Notes: a model not told the origin generated them from the letters alone. Shown: positions 1 to 9,414, counted from the stretch's first letter. The stretch: 64,000 nt of DNA from JACVRW01 sp963846505 (GCA_963846505.1 CAWJWD010000001.1:248001-312000); one strand, 5' to 3'. A program made the numbers and translations.

Positions 1-237
1 CCCGGCGGCGGCTACGAGGCGTTCTCCGGCACCTCGATGGCGACCCCCCACGCCGCCGGCGTCACGGCGGTACTCTGGCAGCTCGACCCTGGCGCGGCCG
101 CGAGCACGATCCGCAGCCGCTTGGACGCAGCCGTCGACGACCTCGGCACCCCCGGCCGCGACGCGAGCTTCGGCTTCGGCCGCGTGAACCTCTGCAAGGC
201 GGCCGGCGGGTCCTGCGCGTACAGCGGCGGCGGCTAG
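1..237 (+). CDS. Subtilisin-like (S8) serine protease, C-terminal fragment
   Basis: The reading frame is open from the first base to a TAG at 235-237, giving 78 residues of a larger protein that begins outside the window. It opens with the S8 active-site serine motif GTSMATPHAAGV (S at about residue 12), followed by the helix and short C-terminal segment usual after it ('GFGRVNLCKA'). S8 proteases are normally secreted; the signal peptide, the Asp and His of the triad and any prodomain are not in the window. It ends in a glycine-rich tail of about ten residues, with no extra C-terminal domain. Confidence 0.9.
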   Translation, partial: PGGGYEAFSGTSMATPHAAGVTAVLWQLDPGAAASTIRSRLDAAVDDLGTPGRDASFGFGRVNLCKAAGGSCAYSGGG

Positions 238-247
238 CCGACGACGG

Positions 248-1723
248 TCATCCGACGACCCGCGTTCGAGCACGGGGACGGAGCTGCTCCCTCCGTCCCC
301 GGCGGCGGGTTCCGCGCCCGAACGCTCTCGTCAGCTCCCGGAGCGACTCGTCGAGCGCGGCGGGCAGTGTGCGCACCTGCGGGAACGCCTGCGGGTCCGC
401 GTAGAGGCCGAAGGTGACGCGCGAGCGGTAGGTGAAGATGCCGATCGAGAGCGCGTGGCCGGCGGCGATCGGCACGACGGGATGCGCCTCGACCAGCTCC
501 GCCCCGAGCACGTAGAGCGGAAGGTCGGGTCCGGGGATGTTCGAGATCGTGAGGTTGTAGGTGCGCGGCGCGGCCACCGCCCGCGCCGCGACCGTGCGCA
601 GCGGCGGCGGCAGCAGGCCGAGCGCGTTGAACACCGTCTCCGCGCCGGCCGGACGGCCCGAGCGCTTGAAGGCCGAGGTCTCGCGGTGCACGCGACCGAG
701 GCGGGCAGCCGCGGAGGGGACGTCGAGCGGCAGGTCGACGAACACCATCGAGATGCGGTTGCCCAGATCGCCCCGCTCGTCCTCGGCGCGCACGCTGACC
801 GGCACCATCGTCTTCAACGGCCGCGGCTGATCGCCGCGCTCGAGCGCGATCTGGCGTAGCGCTCCCGCCGCGACGGCGAGGCAGACGTCGTTGAACGTCA
901 CCGCCGCCGCTCGCTTGATCACGCGCAGGTCGTCGCGCTGCGTCGCGTAGCGCACGAGCGTCCGCCGCGCCCCGATGCGGCTGTTCAGCGCAGAGCTCGG
1001 CGCGGGGCGCAGCAGGTCCTCGCCGGCCGCCAGCGCGGCCCGGCGCAGCGAGGCGCCGAGCCGCGCCGCCGAGCGCGGCTCGGTCGCCAGCCGCGCGGCG
1101 CCGCGCACGGCGCGCAGGGACTCCCCCGCGCCGGCCGAGAGCGCGTCTGCCGCCAGCCGCGCCGCGCCCGGGCTGCGTTCCGGCTCCCACGGCGCGAGCG
1201 GCTCGGCGACCGCGTCCGGCGTCAGGTCGAACAGCAGCAGCGCGACCTCGACGGCGGACTTGCCGTCCACGAGCGCGTGGTGGAACTTCGCCATCAGCCC
1301 GACGCGGTTGCGGCTCAACCGCGGGGCCAAGCGAATCTCCCACAGCGGCGCGTCGCGCGGCAGCGGCACCGACAGCGCCCGGTCGCAGAGATGCGCGAAG
1401 CGCTTGTCGTCGAGCACCGCGTGCATGGGACCGAGCGGCAGCACGTGGCGGCTGACGTCGAAGTGCGGGTCGTCGACCCAGGACGGCTCGCCGAGGCCGG
1501 CGGCGGGAAACGCCAGCCGGCGGCGAAAGCGCGGCGCGCGGTCGAGCCGGGCGGCGATCGAGCCGCGCAGACGCTCGACCGTCGGTGGTTCGCCCCCGGG
1601 CGGAACCTGGAGGGTGGCGCTCCATGCCACGTGCATGTGGGCGCCACCCGTCTCCAACCTCAGGAACGAGCTGTCCATTGCGGAGAGACGCTCGTGCATT
1701 GGAAGAGGGTGGCCCATCAGCAC
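248..1723 (-). CDS. Wax ester synthase / diacylglycerol acyltransferase (WS/DGAT)
   Basis: A 491-residue member of the bacterial WS/DGAT family, which transfers acyl-CoA to long-chain alcohols or diacylglycerol to make wax esters or storage triacylglycerol. The catalytic motif HHALVDG is present near residue 137 (family HHxxxDG), and the N-terminal 'RLSAMDSSFLRLE' and later 'NLTISNIPGP' are family signatures. Length matches the usual 450-500. The track start (GTG) gives eight extra residues; the internal ATG giving MHERLSAMDSS, at 1699, fits family N-termini better. It lies 62 bp downstream of the ECF sigma gene on the same strand, so the two may be transcribed together. The last 30 residues are Arg-rich and unlike the family core. 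Confidence 0.88.
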   Translation of the reverse strand: MLMGHPLPMHERLSAMDSSFLRLETGGAHMHVAWSATLQVPPGGEPPTVERLRGSIAARLDRAPRFRRRLAFPAAGLGEPSWVDDPHFDVSRHVLPLGPMHAVLDDKRFAHLCDRALSVPLPRDAPLWEIRLAPRLSRNRVGLMAKFHHALVDGKSAVEVALLLFDLTPDAVAEPLAPWEPERSPGAARLAADALSAGAGESLRAVRGAARLATEPRSAARLGASLRRAALAAGEDLLRPAPSSALNSRIGARRTLVRYATQRDDLRVIKRAAAVTFNDVCLAVAAGALRQIALERGDQPRPLKTMVPVSVRAEDERGDLGNRISMVFVDLPLDVPSAAARLGRVHRETSAFKRSGRPAGAETVFNALGLLPPPLRTVAARAVAAPRTYNLTISNIPGPDLPLYVLGAELVEAHPVVPIAAGHALSIGIFTYRSRVTFGLYADPQAFPQVRTLPAALDESLRELTRAFGRGTRRRGRREQLRPRARTRVVG

Positions 1724-1785
1724 GGCGCAGTCATCGGACCACCGGTCGAAAGTGGGACCGGCGTCGGTGGACCGGCGGTCGAAGC

Positions 1786-2337
1786 TCAGCGGGCGCGCGC
1801 CACCGTCACGGGGGCGCAGCCCGCCTCCGAGAGCGCGGCGCGCACGCTTGCACGGCCGCGGTGGTGCAGGCCGTGGATCGAGCTCTCGGTGCGCCGCATG
1901 CGCAGCGCGATCTCGCTCGGCGACAGGCCCGCCACGTGACGCAGCATCACCACCTCGCGCTGATCGGCCGGCAGCGCACCTAGCACCGTGCGCAGCACGC
2001 CCAGCTCGTCCGCCGAGTCCTCGACGACGTGATCGACGCGCACCTCGCCGACGGGGATCTGGCGCCGTCCGCGCAGGTGGTCGATGGCCGCGTTGCGCGC
2101 GACGCGCGTCAGCCAGCCGGCGAACGGCGTCTCGCGCCGGCGGTAGTTGCGCAACGAGCGGGTGAGCTTGAGGAAGACGTCCTGGGTGACGTCGTCGGCG
2201 TCGTCGCGGTTGCCGACGATGCTGGCGACGTAGCCGCGCACGTCGTCGGCGTAGTTGACGTACAGGTAGTCCAGCGCGCCGGCGTCGCCTGCCTTGGCGG
2301 CGGCGATCGCCCTGTCGAGCTGCTGCTGCGAGTCCAT
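1786..2337 (-). CDS. ECF-type RNA polymerase sigma factor
   Basis: A sigma-70 family extracytoplasmic-function factor of about 183 residues. Region 2 (roughly residues 20-85, including 'DDADDVTQDVFLKL' and 'TPFAGWLTRVARNAAIDHLR') and region 4 (roughly 115-170, 'LPADQREVVMLRHVAGLSPSEIA') are both present, with nothing between them resembling region 3. I chose the ATG at 2337 because AGGAGG lies about ten bases upstream; an upstream ATG at 2370 would add eleven residues but has no such site. No anti-sigma factor gene is adjacent. Three GTTCAC half-sites lie just upstream (2388-2413). Confidence 0.88.
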   Translation of the reverse strand: MDSQQQLDRAIAAAKAGDAGALDYLYVNYADDVRGYVASIVGNRDDADDVTQDVFLKLTRSLRNYRRRETPFAGWLTRVARNAAIDHLRGRRQIPVGEVRVDHVVEDSADELGVLRTVLGALPADQREVVMLRHVAGLSPSEIALRMRRTESSIHGLHHRGRASVRAALSEAGCAPVTVARAR

Positions 2338-2387
2338 CTGGGGGTTCCCTCCTCGGCGTTCGGCTTGCATCCTTCGCCGAGTAGGGC

Positions 2388-2413
2388 GTTCACTCGCCGT
2401 GAACGATGTTCAC
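2388..2413. promoter_or_regulatory. Triple GTTCAC half-site array upstream of the ECF sigma gene
   Basis: GTTCAC (2388-2393), GTGAAC (2399-2404) and GTTCAC (2408-2413) form two overlapping perfect inverted repeats with spacers of 5 and 3 bases. They lie between the stop codon of the FAD/ADC fusion gene and the start of the ECF gene. The arrangement suits a dimeric repressor or activator site, but which protein binds is unknown. Confidence 0.45.
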
Positions 2414-5352
2414 GTAGGCGCCGAGCCGGACCACAGCACCTCGCCCGGCTCGACGGTGAAGTCCATGCGCACGCGGAAGCTCGGCCCCAGCGCGCCGCTC
2501 TCCAGCCCCAGCTCGGGACCGAGCGGATGACTCGCCAGCGGGGCGACGTCCAGCCGGTGCCCACCCAAGGCCCGGGCACTGAAGCTGCCCGGCACGATCC
2601 GTGCCGGCGCGGTCACGATCTGCAGCTGGCTGGCCATGCCCGGCGTGGTCGGGTCGCGGAACTGGCGCAGGAAGATCTGCGGCACCTCGGAGCGCAGCAA
2701 CGAGCGCAGATCGGACAGCCCGTCGCCGAGGTCGTCGAGCTCGGAGCGCACCAGCGAGAGCGTCGCCAGCGACGAGCGCGCCATCGCGACGAGGTCGTCG
2801 AGGTCGTCCGGCGTGGCCCAGTCGAGCAGCGTGCCCAGCAGGCCCGAGCGGGTGACCTCGAACAGGCGCTGGCGCTGCGGCGCCTCGCCGCGACCGTACT
2901 CCCGGATCGCGTGGGCGTCGAGCTGGAAGCGCTTGGGCGGGCCCGGCGTGCGCGAGCGCGTGATCCCGTCGCCGGAGAAGCGTGGATAGCCCCAGTTCTT
3001 GGCGTAGCCGTAGACCTCGCGCCCCGAGGCGACCGAGATCGGATCGTCGAGCCAGAGGTAGGGCAGGAACACGCCGACCGCCGGCGTCCCCTCCGGCCCG
3101 CGGCAGCGCACCGGGATCCAGATCGCGGCATGGCGCTCGGGGACGACGCCCATGGTGTCGAACGGCGCGGACTGGGGGCGGATGCCCTCGATCAGCCCGA
3201 ACGTGATCACCGCGTGGTCGAGCAGCGGCGTGCAGCTGACGACCCCGCCGGAGGGCTCGTCGAAGACCTTGTGGCAGAGCCGCTCCAGCCGCTCGCGGTC
3301 GCAGCGCGCCCAGAAGCCGTAGAGCGTGGTGCCCTCGCACAGCAGCGGCCCGGGCGCGCTCGTGAGACCGCCGTACTCGACGTAGGCGGGCGCGCCGGCG
3401 GCGGAGGTCACGCGCTTGCGCACCGCGAGCGGGTCGCCAGCCGCGGCGATCAATGCCGCAGCCGCGGACTGGCCGGACTGCACCGCCGCCTCGACGCTGC
3501 CGGCGTTGACCGGCGTGCGCGTCCAGTCCCCGGCCAGAACGAGGTTCTCGAAGCCCGAGTCGCCCGGGGCGAGCCGGTGCTTGGTGCTGCCGGCCGGCGT
3601 CAGCACGTAGCGCTCGCTGCCGGCGGTGTTGGCGCGCCAGAACTGGTCGTCGAGAACGCCGCCGGCGCGCCCGTCGACGCCGACCAGCGACGAGCCCGGC
3701 CCCTCGCCGTAGGCACCCCGCGCGAGCGCGTGCGCCCCCGCCCGCACCGCCGCGAGCGCCTGCTCCTCGGGCCCGTCCGGCAGCGTGCCGCAGAGGTAGG
3801 CGAGCCGGCGCAGGTCCGAGCCGGGCGGCCAGGCCTCACGCGCGACGAGGTGCGTCATGTCGCAGGACGTGTCGAATGGCTTTGCCAGCCCCCCGGCGAT
3901 GCCGCCGCCGTCGCCGAGGCCGGGCGGATGCCCGTCCTCGCCGAGCCAGATCTGCAGCGACTGGGTGGCGGTGGTGCGCTGCGCCGCCAGCATGGCCACG
4001 AAGCGCGGGTTGGCGGCCACGAGCTCCCCGCACAGCGGTTCGAGCGCGCCGACCGAGATGCCGAGCACGACGGCGTCGAAGTCCTCGCCTCGTCGCAGCT
4101 GCTTCGCACCGCGCCCGAGCGGGTCTGCGACGCGCTCGAGGTCAGCGCCCGTCGCGCGTAGCTGCTCGCCCTGCTCGAGCTGATCCCAGAGCGGCGCCGC
4201 CGGCCAGCAGCGCTCGCCCGCGACGGTCACCAGCGGCTCGTATTCCCCGTCGCGCAGCGTCGCCTGCTCGACCACCTCGACCGTGTCGAGCGCACGTCCG
4301 TCCTCGCCGACGCCGAGGCCGGTGACGTGATGGAAGAAGCGGAAGTGCACGCCGCGCTTGGCAAGCGCGTCGTAGAGCGGGGCGAAGATGACATCGCCCA
4401 TGCCGCCCTCCATGCGCAGCATCAGCGCCCCGTCGTGGCCGAACAGGATCCGGAACAGGTTCTCGAGCGCCATCCCGGCGGCGACGTTCGGACGCTTCGG
4501 GTCGCCCTGCTCGTAGGCGAAGGCGAGGTCGTAGAGCACCCGCACGAACGAGTGCTCGAGCGTGTCGTCGAAGCGGACGTGCGGCTGCAGCCACTCCCGG
4601 AACTCGAGCTCGTCCAGACGCGCGATCGCAGCCGGGTCGAAGTCCCCGGGCGGACGCAGCAGCTCGTCCTCGACGATGCCGGTCAGCAGCGCGGCCCAGA
4701 AGTCGAGCAGGCGGTTGAGCACGCGCAGCGTGAACGGCGTGTCACCTGGGATCGCGCGCTCCACCAGCGCCTGCGCCTCGACCGCGCCACGCAGCAGCCG
4801 CGCCGTCTCGCGCAATGCGCGGCCGTCGTCCGGCGGGGACGCCCGCGCCACCGCGGCCGCCAGCTTCAGTGCGGCCGGCACCGCTGCCCAGCCCTCGTCG
4901 ACGTCGTCGAGGAAGGCCCGCCAGCTGCGCAGCAGGCGCTCGGTCGCACCGAGCGCCGGATCGTCGGGCGCGGTCTGGGGCACCTGCTCCAGCGGCTGCG
5001 CCGGCAGCGGCAACGACCACGAGCGCAGCTCGTCGCCGTCCGGATCCCAGAGCACGAGTCGTTCGATCGGGCTGAAGGCGCTCGCCCACGGCTTGGCCGG
5101 CGCGTCGTCGCCGAGCTCCTCGTAGGCACGGCGGATCAGCCCGAAGGCCTCGCGGTAGAAGCCGAACCAGACGTGCAGCCCGTGCTCCTCGATCCGCTGG
5201 CCGGTCTCCTTGCGGCGCCCGCTCGCCCCCTTGCCGCCCAGCCGCCAGCCGGGCTGGAGCACGGTCACCTCGAAGCGCTCGCGCAACGCCTCGGTCGCCG
5301 TCAGCTCGAAGGCGGCCGCGAGCGAGCCCGCGCCACCGCCGAGTACGAGCAC
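2410..5352 (-). CDS. FAD-dependent dehydrogenase fused to an acetoacetate decarboxylase-like domain
   Basis: A 980-residue fusion. Residues 1-635 resemble the amine oxidase/phytoene desaturase/hydroxysqualene dehydroxylase superfamily: an N-terminal FAD-binding strand-turn ('RVLVLGGGAGS', third Gly of GxGxxG replaced by Ser), the 'GWRLGGKG' loop, and the C-terminal FAD motif 'NLVLAGDWTRTPVNAG' near 603-618. Residues about 655-960 resemble acetoacetate decarboxylase: 'REVYGYAKNWGYPRF' aligns with the ADC active site, keeping the Schiff-base Lys (K785) but with Asn in place of the second Lys. The start is GTG at 5352, 23 bp after the upstream regulator's stop; the flavin strand begins at once, so the true start may be slightly upstream. 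Substrate unknown; a lipid or isoprenoid is plausible. Confidence 0.75.
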   Translation of the reverse strand: MLVLGGGAGSLAAAFELTATEALRERFEVTVLQPGWRLGGKGASGRRKETGQRIEEHGLHVWFGFYREAFGLIRRAYEELGDDAPAKPWASAFSPIERLVLWDPDGDELRSWSLPLPAQPLEQVPQTAPDDPALGATERLLRSWRAFLDDVDEGWAAVPAALKLAAAVARASPPDDGRALRETARLLRGAVEAQALVERAIPGDTPFTLRVLNRLLDFWAALLTGIVEDELLRPPGDFDPAAIARLDELEFREWLQPHVRFDDTLEHSFVRVLYDLAFAYEQGDPKRPNVAAGMALENLFRILFGHDGALMLRMEGGMGDVIFAPLYDALAKRGVHFRFFHHVTGLGVGEDGRALDTVEVVEQATLRDGEYEPLVTVAGERCWPAAPLWDQLEQGEQLRATGADLERVADPLGRGAKQLRRGEDFDAVVLGISVGALEPLCGELVAANPRFVAMLAAQRTTATQSLQIWLGEDGHPPGLGDGGGIAGGLAKPFDTSCDMTHLVAREAWPPGSDLRRLAYLCGTLPDGPEEQALAAVRAGAHALARGAYGEGPGSSLVGVDGRAGGVLDDQFWRANTAGSERYVLTPAGSTKHRLAPGDSGFENLVLAGDWTRTPVNAGSVEAAVQSGQSAAAALIAAAGDPLAVRKRVTSAAGAPAYVEYGGLTSAPGPLLCEGTTLYGFWARCDRERLERLCHKVFDEPSGGVVSCTPLLDHAVITFGLIEGIRPQSAPFDTMGVVPERHAAIWIPVRCRGPEGTPAVGVFLPYLWLDDPISVASGREVYGYAKNWGYPRFSGDGITRSRTPGPPKRFQLDAHAIREYGRGEAPQRQRLFEVTRSGLLGTLLDWATPDDLDDLVAMARSSLATLSLVRSELDDLGDGLSDLRSLLRSEVPQIFLRQFRDPTTPGMASQLQIVTAPARIVPGSFSARALGGHRLDVAPLASHPLGPELGLESGALGPSFRVRMDFTVEPGEVLWSGSAPT

Positions 5353-5375
5353 GCGTTGCTTGGCGGCGCTCGGGC

Positions 5376-8300
5376 TCAGAGGACGAGCTCCCAGCGCAGC
5401 TCGTCCTGCGGGGCCGGGTCGTAGGCGCAGAAGGTGCCCGTGCGCACGGCGCGTGCGAGGTGGCCGCCGAGCGCGGCGTCGCCCTGCTCGATGCGGCCGA
5501 TCGCCTTGCGGATCGCGCGCGTCGCGTTCACGCGGGCGCGCTCGGCCGCCGAGGCGGCGACCCGGTCGCGGCCACCGAGCCCCACGGCAGCGGCCAGCTC
5601 GTGGGCGATCGCCTCGCGCTCGGCCTGGGCACGCGCGCCGCGCTCGGGGTCGTTGAAGCGCTCGGCCTCGGCGATCTCCTGGTCGAGATCCTCAAGCCGC
5701 AGCCGATAGGCGTGCTTGGCCTTCGGGTCGAGCAGCACGCCCGCGTCCCCGGCGGGCCGTCGCAGGTCGAGCTCGGCGACGCCGCCGGCCGGCACCGGTT
5801 CGGGTGGCGAGCCGGTCAGCTCGAGCACGTGCACCTCGGCGTGCGGATCGCTCAGCAGCCGGGCGAGGTAGCGCAGGCCCTTGGAGTCCTTGAAGTGCAG
5901 CTCGGCGGCGGCGGAGTGCAACGTCCAGACGTCGCCGCTGCGACGCAGCGCCACGGCGGCGTCGGCCAGCTGCGAGTCCTCCGCCTGGGACGTGTCGCGC
6001 ACCCGTGCCGTGCGAGGGATGGCGGCGAGCACCGCGGCGGCGCGTTCGTGTCGAGCCAGCGACTCCGCCCGACGCGTGACGTTCATGGCCCCGAGGCGAC
6101 GTCCCTCGCCCATCGCCAGCTCGAGCAACGGGCGGGCGTGCTCGGCGTCGCCCGGGGCGCCGCGCTCCAGCCGCACGGCGGCCTCGTCGACGGCGGCCCG
6201 CGCAAGCCAGATCGGCGCCTCGGCGCGCTGGTAGCGCTCGGCCGAGGCGAGCAGGTGGCGCTCGGCGTCGTCGTAACGGCCGAGCAGCGCAGCCAGGCGA
6301 CCGAGCGCGTGGTCGACGTCGCCCCAGGCGCTGATCCCGGTGTAGGCGATCTGCGCGGCGAACGCCTCCAGCCGTGCGTAGAGCGACGCGGCGCGATCGG
6401 CGTCCCCGACGCCAGCGCAGACGTGCGCCCAGATCACCTGCCCGGCCAGCCAGGTCACGTCGCGCGGCAGCTCGGAGAGCGACTCGGTGGTCAGCAGCTC
6501 GGCCGCCTCGTCGCGCAGGCCGGCCTCGAGGCAGGAGAGCGCCAGCAGCGCGCGCAGGGCCGGAATGCCCGGGTTGTCGCGTACCAGGGCGGCGATCAGC
6601 GGCTGCTGCTCGGCGAGCCGACCCTGCTCGTAGCGGATGTTCATGAGCTGGTTGGCATGGAACGAGCGCGCGTCCGGCTGGCCGCCCTCGAGTCCGCTCG
6701 CGAGCGCCTCGCCGGCGAGCTGCTCGGCGTCCGCCAGCCTCCCGGCCACGATCGCGAGGTTGGCGGCGTCGTAGAGCGCGAGCCAACGCGTGGTCGGCTC
6801 GCCGAGCTTGGCCGCCAGCGCGCCCTCGCGCTCGACCGCCCGCCGTGCCGCCTCGATCCGGCCGGCCTGCACCAGCGCGACGCCGTGCCAGTGGATGGCG
6901 GCGAACTGGGCCAGCGGATCGCCCAGCTCGTCGGCGATCCGCACGCTCTCCTGCGAGCTCGCCAGTCGGTCGTCGAGCGTCTCGGGCACCCAAACCGGCA
7001 CGAAGCGAGCGCTGAGCACGCGACAGAGGGTCGCGGCGTCCCCGACCCGGCGGGCGATCGCGACGGCCTCGTCGCTCAGCGCCAGCCGGCGCTCGAAGCC
7101 GGGTGCGAAGCTGAGCTCGGAGGCGAGCGTCGCGAGCAGCAGCGCGCGCTCGCGCGAGTCCTCCTCGCCGACGAGCTCGAGCGCGCCGTGCAGGATCGCG
7201 ATCCGCTCCTCGTCGACGGCGCCGGAGGCGCTGACGAAGCCACGCGTGTTGGCGAGCGCGGCGCCCACCACGAGGTCGGTCTCCTCCAGCCGGTTCGCGA
7301 GTCGAGCCGCAGCCAGCAGCGTCTCGCGAAAGCCCGCGTTCCCACGCTGGCGCTGTGCGATCCCGAGCCCGATCAGGAGCTGGGCACGACGGCGATCGTC
7401 GCCGTAGCCGCCGGCGTCCAGCAGCTTCAGCGCCCGGGTGTGCCAACGCGTGGCGGCGTGCGGCTCGAGCTGGTCGAGCGCGTGCTGGCCGGCGAACGTC
7501 GCCCAGCGCAGCGCCCGCTCGGGGTCGGCCGGGATCGCCTCGCGCCAGTGCTCGCCGAGCGCGGCCGCCCACGGTCCGGGCCGCTGCTCGACCCTTCCCT
7601 CAAGGTACTCGGCCGCACGCCGATGCAGCAGGCCCCGCCGAGCAGGTCCCTGCTCTTCGTACAGCGTCGTGCGGATCAAGCCGTGGCGGAACCGGAAGCG
7701 ACCCGAGCGGTCGTCGGCCGGCTGTACCAGCCGGGCGTCCGCCGCGGCGTCGATCGCGACGGCCAGCCGAGCGGCGGCCTGCGAGTCCTCCGCCTCGAAG
7801 GTCGCGACGGCGAGCACGGCGTCGAGGTCGAACTCGCCTCCGATCACGGCTGCCGCGGCGAGTGCCCGCTCCACGTCGGAACCGAGACGAGCCGCACGAG
7901 CCACGATCAGCTCGCGCACGGTCGGCGGGGCGGGCAGAGCCTCGGTGTCGGCGAGCTCGTCGACAGCGCGGCGCAGGGCGTTGCGGTCGCCGAGGCTGCG
8001 CAGTACCTCGCCGGCGAAGAGCGGGTTGCCGCCGGTGTCGCGCTGGAGCGCACCGGCGAAGGCGCGTTCGCGCTCGTCGAGCGCCTCGCCGGCGGTCTGC
8101 TCGACGAGCGCAGCGATCTGCTCGTCGCCGAGGCCGCTGAGCGCCAGCTCGCGCACGCGCTCGTCGCGGCGGAGCTCCGCGAGCGTCGTCGCCGGACCCT
8201 GCCCGCCGGGGCGGTAGCCGGCGATCACCAGCAGTCGCAGCGACCCCGGCGCCATCAGCAGGTGCCGCAGCAGCAGCACGGTCGGCTCGTCGGCCCACTG

Positions 8301-9254
8301 CAGGTCGTCGAGCGCCAGCAGCAGCGGCACCTCGCGCGAGGCGGCGGTCAGCAGCGAGGCGACCGCCGAGAACAGCAGGTAGCGCTCGCCTGCCGCACCC
8401 GGCGGCCGCGCGACGCCGGCCTGGTCGCCCAGCGCCGGCACGAGCGCGGCCAGCTCACGCGCCCCCGCGGCCTCGATCGTCGCGGCGGCAGGGCTGTGGG
8501 TGACGAAGTGGGTGAGCGCCTCGGCGAACGGCTGGTAGGGCTGGCCGACGCCCTCGTCGCTGCGCCCGTAGAGCACGACCGCGCCACCGGCATGCGCCGC
8601 CAGCGCCGCCTCGGACACCAACCGCGTCTTGCCGATGCCCGGCTCGCCGCTGACGAGGAACGCGCTGCGCTCCCCGGGGCCGAGGGCTGCGAGCGCACCG
8701 AGGATCGCGCCCAGCTCCGCGTCGCGCCCGACGAAGGGGAAGCGTGCGGGGTCGCCCCGCAGCGGCGCGGGCAGCGGGACTCCCGTCCCCGCGCCGAGGA
8801 CGAGCCGCCAGGCGCTCGCGGGCGTCTCGGTCACGTCGAGCGGCCGCACCTCGAAGGCGTGTGCCGCATCGGCGAGCACGCGGACGACGTCGCCCACCAG
8901 CACCTCGCCCTCCGCTGCCGCGCCGGCGAGCCTCAGGGCTTCGTCGGCGGCCAGTCCCTCCAGCCCGTCCGCTCTGCGTACGAGCCTGCCGTGAGCGATG
9001 CCGATCCTCGGCGCGCGCCGGCCGTGGGCCCGCTCCTGCGCCTGCACGGCGGCCGCCAGCGCGGCACTGACGCTCTCGAACTCCGCCAGCAGCATGCCGT
9101 CGCGCTCGACCAGCTCCCCGACGTGGCCGGCGACGGCGGCGCGCTGCGAATCGGGCGTGCAGCCGATCGCCACCGACACGACCGTGGCCGTGCGCTCTCG
9201 TGGCGTCGTCGACTCCTCGAGCGAAGCCGGTCCGTGGCGATCTCGACTGGTCAC
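5376..9254 (-). CDS. Large AAA-ATPase/TPR signalling protein
   Basis: About 1,292 residues from the chosen GTG at 9254. Order: a degenerate nucleotide-cyclase-like N-terminal domain (about 20-150), an AAA_16-type ATPase with Walker A 'SGEPGIGKTRLV' near 203-214 and Walker B 'LLALDDLQWADEP', a long alpha-helical TPR-like region, then a C-terminal segment with 'KGLRYLARLLSDPH', 'FNDPERGARA' and 'RVNATRAIRKAIGRIE' seen in many actinobacterial regulators of this size. No LuxR-type helix-turn-helix was recognised. The ORF extends to 9317, but a good promoter (9289-9317) predicts transcription starting near 9282, so that start is unlikely. Probably a STAND-like switch; its ligand and output are unknown. 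Confidence 0.7.
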   Translation of the reverse strand: MTSRDRHGPASLEESTTPRERTATVVSVAIGCTPDSQRAAVAGHVGELVERDGMLLAEFESVSAALAAAVQAQERAHGRRAPRIGIAHGRLVRRADGLEGLAADEALRLAGAAAEGEVLVGDVVRVLADAAHAFEVRPLDVTETPASAWRLVLGAGTGVPLPAPLRGDPARFPFVGRDAELGAILGALAALGPGERSAFLVSGEPGIGKTRLVSEAALAAHAGGAVVLYGRSDEGVGQPYQPFAEALTHFVTHSPAAATIEAAGARELAALVPALGDQAGVARPPGAAGERYLLFSAVASLLTAASREVPLLLALDDLQWADEPTVLLLRHLLMAPGSLRLLVIAGYRPGGQGPATTLAELRRDERVRELALSGLGDEQIAALVEQTAGEALDERERAFAGALQRDTGGNPLFAGEVLRSLGDRNALRRAVDELADTEALPAPPTVRELIVARAARLGSDVERALAAAAVIGGEFDLDAVLAVATFEAEDSQAAARLAVAIDAAADARLVQPADDRSGRFRFRHGLIRTTLYEEQGPARRGLLHRRAAEYLEGRVEQRPGPWAAALGEHWREAIPADPERALRWATFAGQHALDQLEPHAATRWHTRALKLLDAGGYGDDRRRAQLLIGLGIAQRQRGNAGFRETLLAAARLANRLEETDLVVGAALANTRGFVSASGAVDEERIAILHGALELVGEEDSRERALLLATLASELSFAPGFERRLALSDEAVAIARRVGDAATLCRVLSARFVPVWVPETLDDRLASSQESVRIADELGDPLAQFAAIHWHGVALVQAGRIEAARRAVEREGALAAKLGEPTTRWLALYDAANLAIVAGRLADAEQLAGEALASGLEGGQPDARSFHANQLMNIRYEQGRLAEQQPLIAALVRDNPGIPALRALLALSCLEAGLRDEAAELLTTESLSELPRDVTWLAGQVIWAHVCAGVGDADRAASLYARLEAFAAQIAYTGISAWGDVDHALGRLAALLGRYDDAERHLLASAERYQRAEAPIWLARAAVDEAAVRLERGAPGDAEHARPLLELAMGEGRRLGAMNVTRRAESLARHERAAAVLAAIPRTARVRDTSQAEDSQLADAAVALRRSGDVWTLHSAAAELHFKDSKGLRYLARLLSDPHAEVHVLELTGSPPEPVPAGGVAELDLRRPAGDAGVLLDPKAKHAYRLRLEDLDQEIAEAERFNDPERGARAQAEREAIAHELAAAVGLGGRDRVAASAAERARVNATRAIRKAIGRIEQGDAALGGHLARAVRTGTFCAYDPAPQDELRWELVL

Positions 9255-9288
9255 GATGCAACGCGCCGGGGCCAGGCGCGTCCCCCGC

Positions 9289-9317
9289 AAACTAGGTCGC
9301 GTTGACCGCGCAGTCAA
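9289..9317 (-). promoter_or_regulatory. Predicted promoter of the large AAA regulator
   Basis: On the minus strand TTGACT (-35, 9312-9317) and TAGTTT (-10, 9289-9294) are separated by 17 bp. The predicted transcription start near 9282 lies inside the annotated ORF, which argues for an internal GTG start at 9254. Confidence 0.5.
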
Positions 9318-9414
9318 GGTTCATTGCGCCATCCATAGACAGATGGGCCTCCAGCGGAGGCGTCCTTGCACCGGAATACGGTCAGAAATCTCTGCGTGGA
9401 CGCTGTCGCGGGGC

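Noticed and set aside
2029..4161. Plus-strand ORF of 710 codons
   Set aside because: Shadow of the FAD/ADC fusion and ECF genes; no recognisable protein features.
5460..9305. Plus-strand ORF of 1,281 codons
   Set aside because: Antisense shadow of the AAA/TPR regulator; Arg/Gly/Ala-rich with no domain and typical of high-GC opposite frames.
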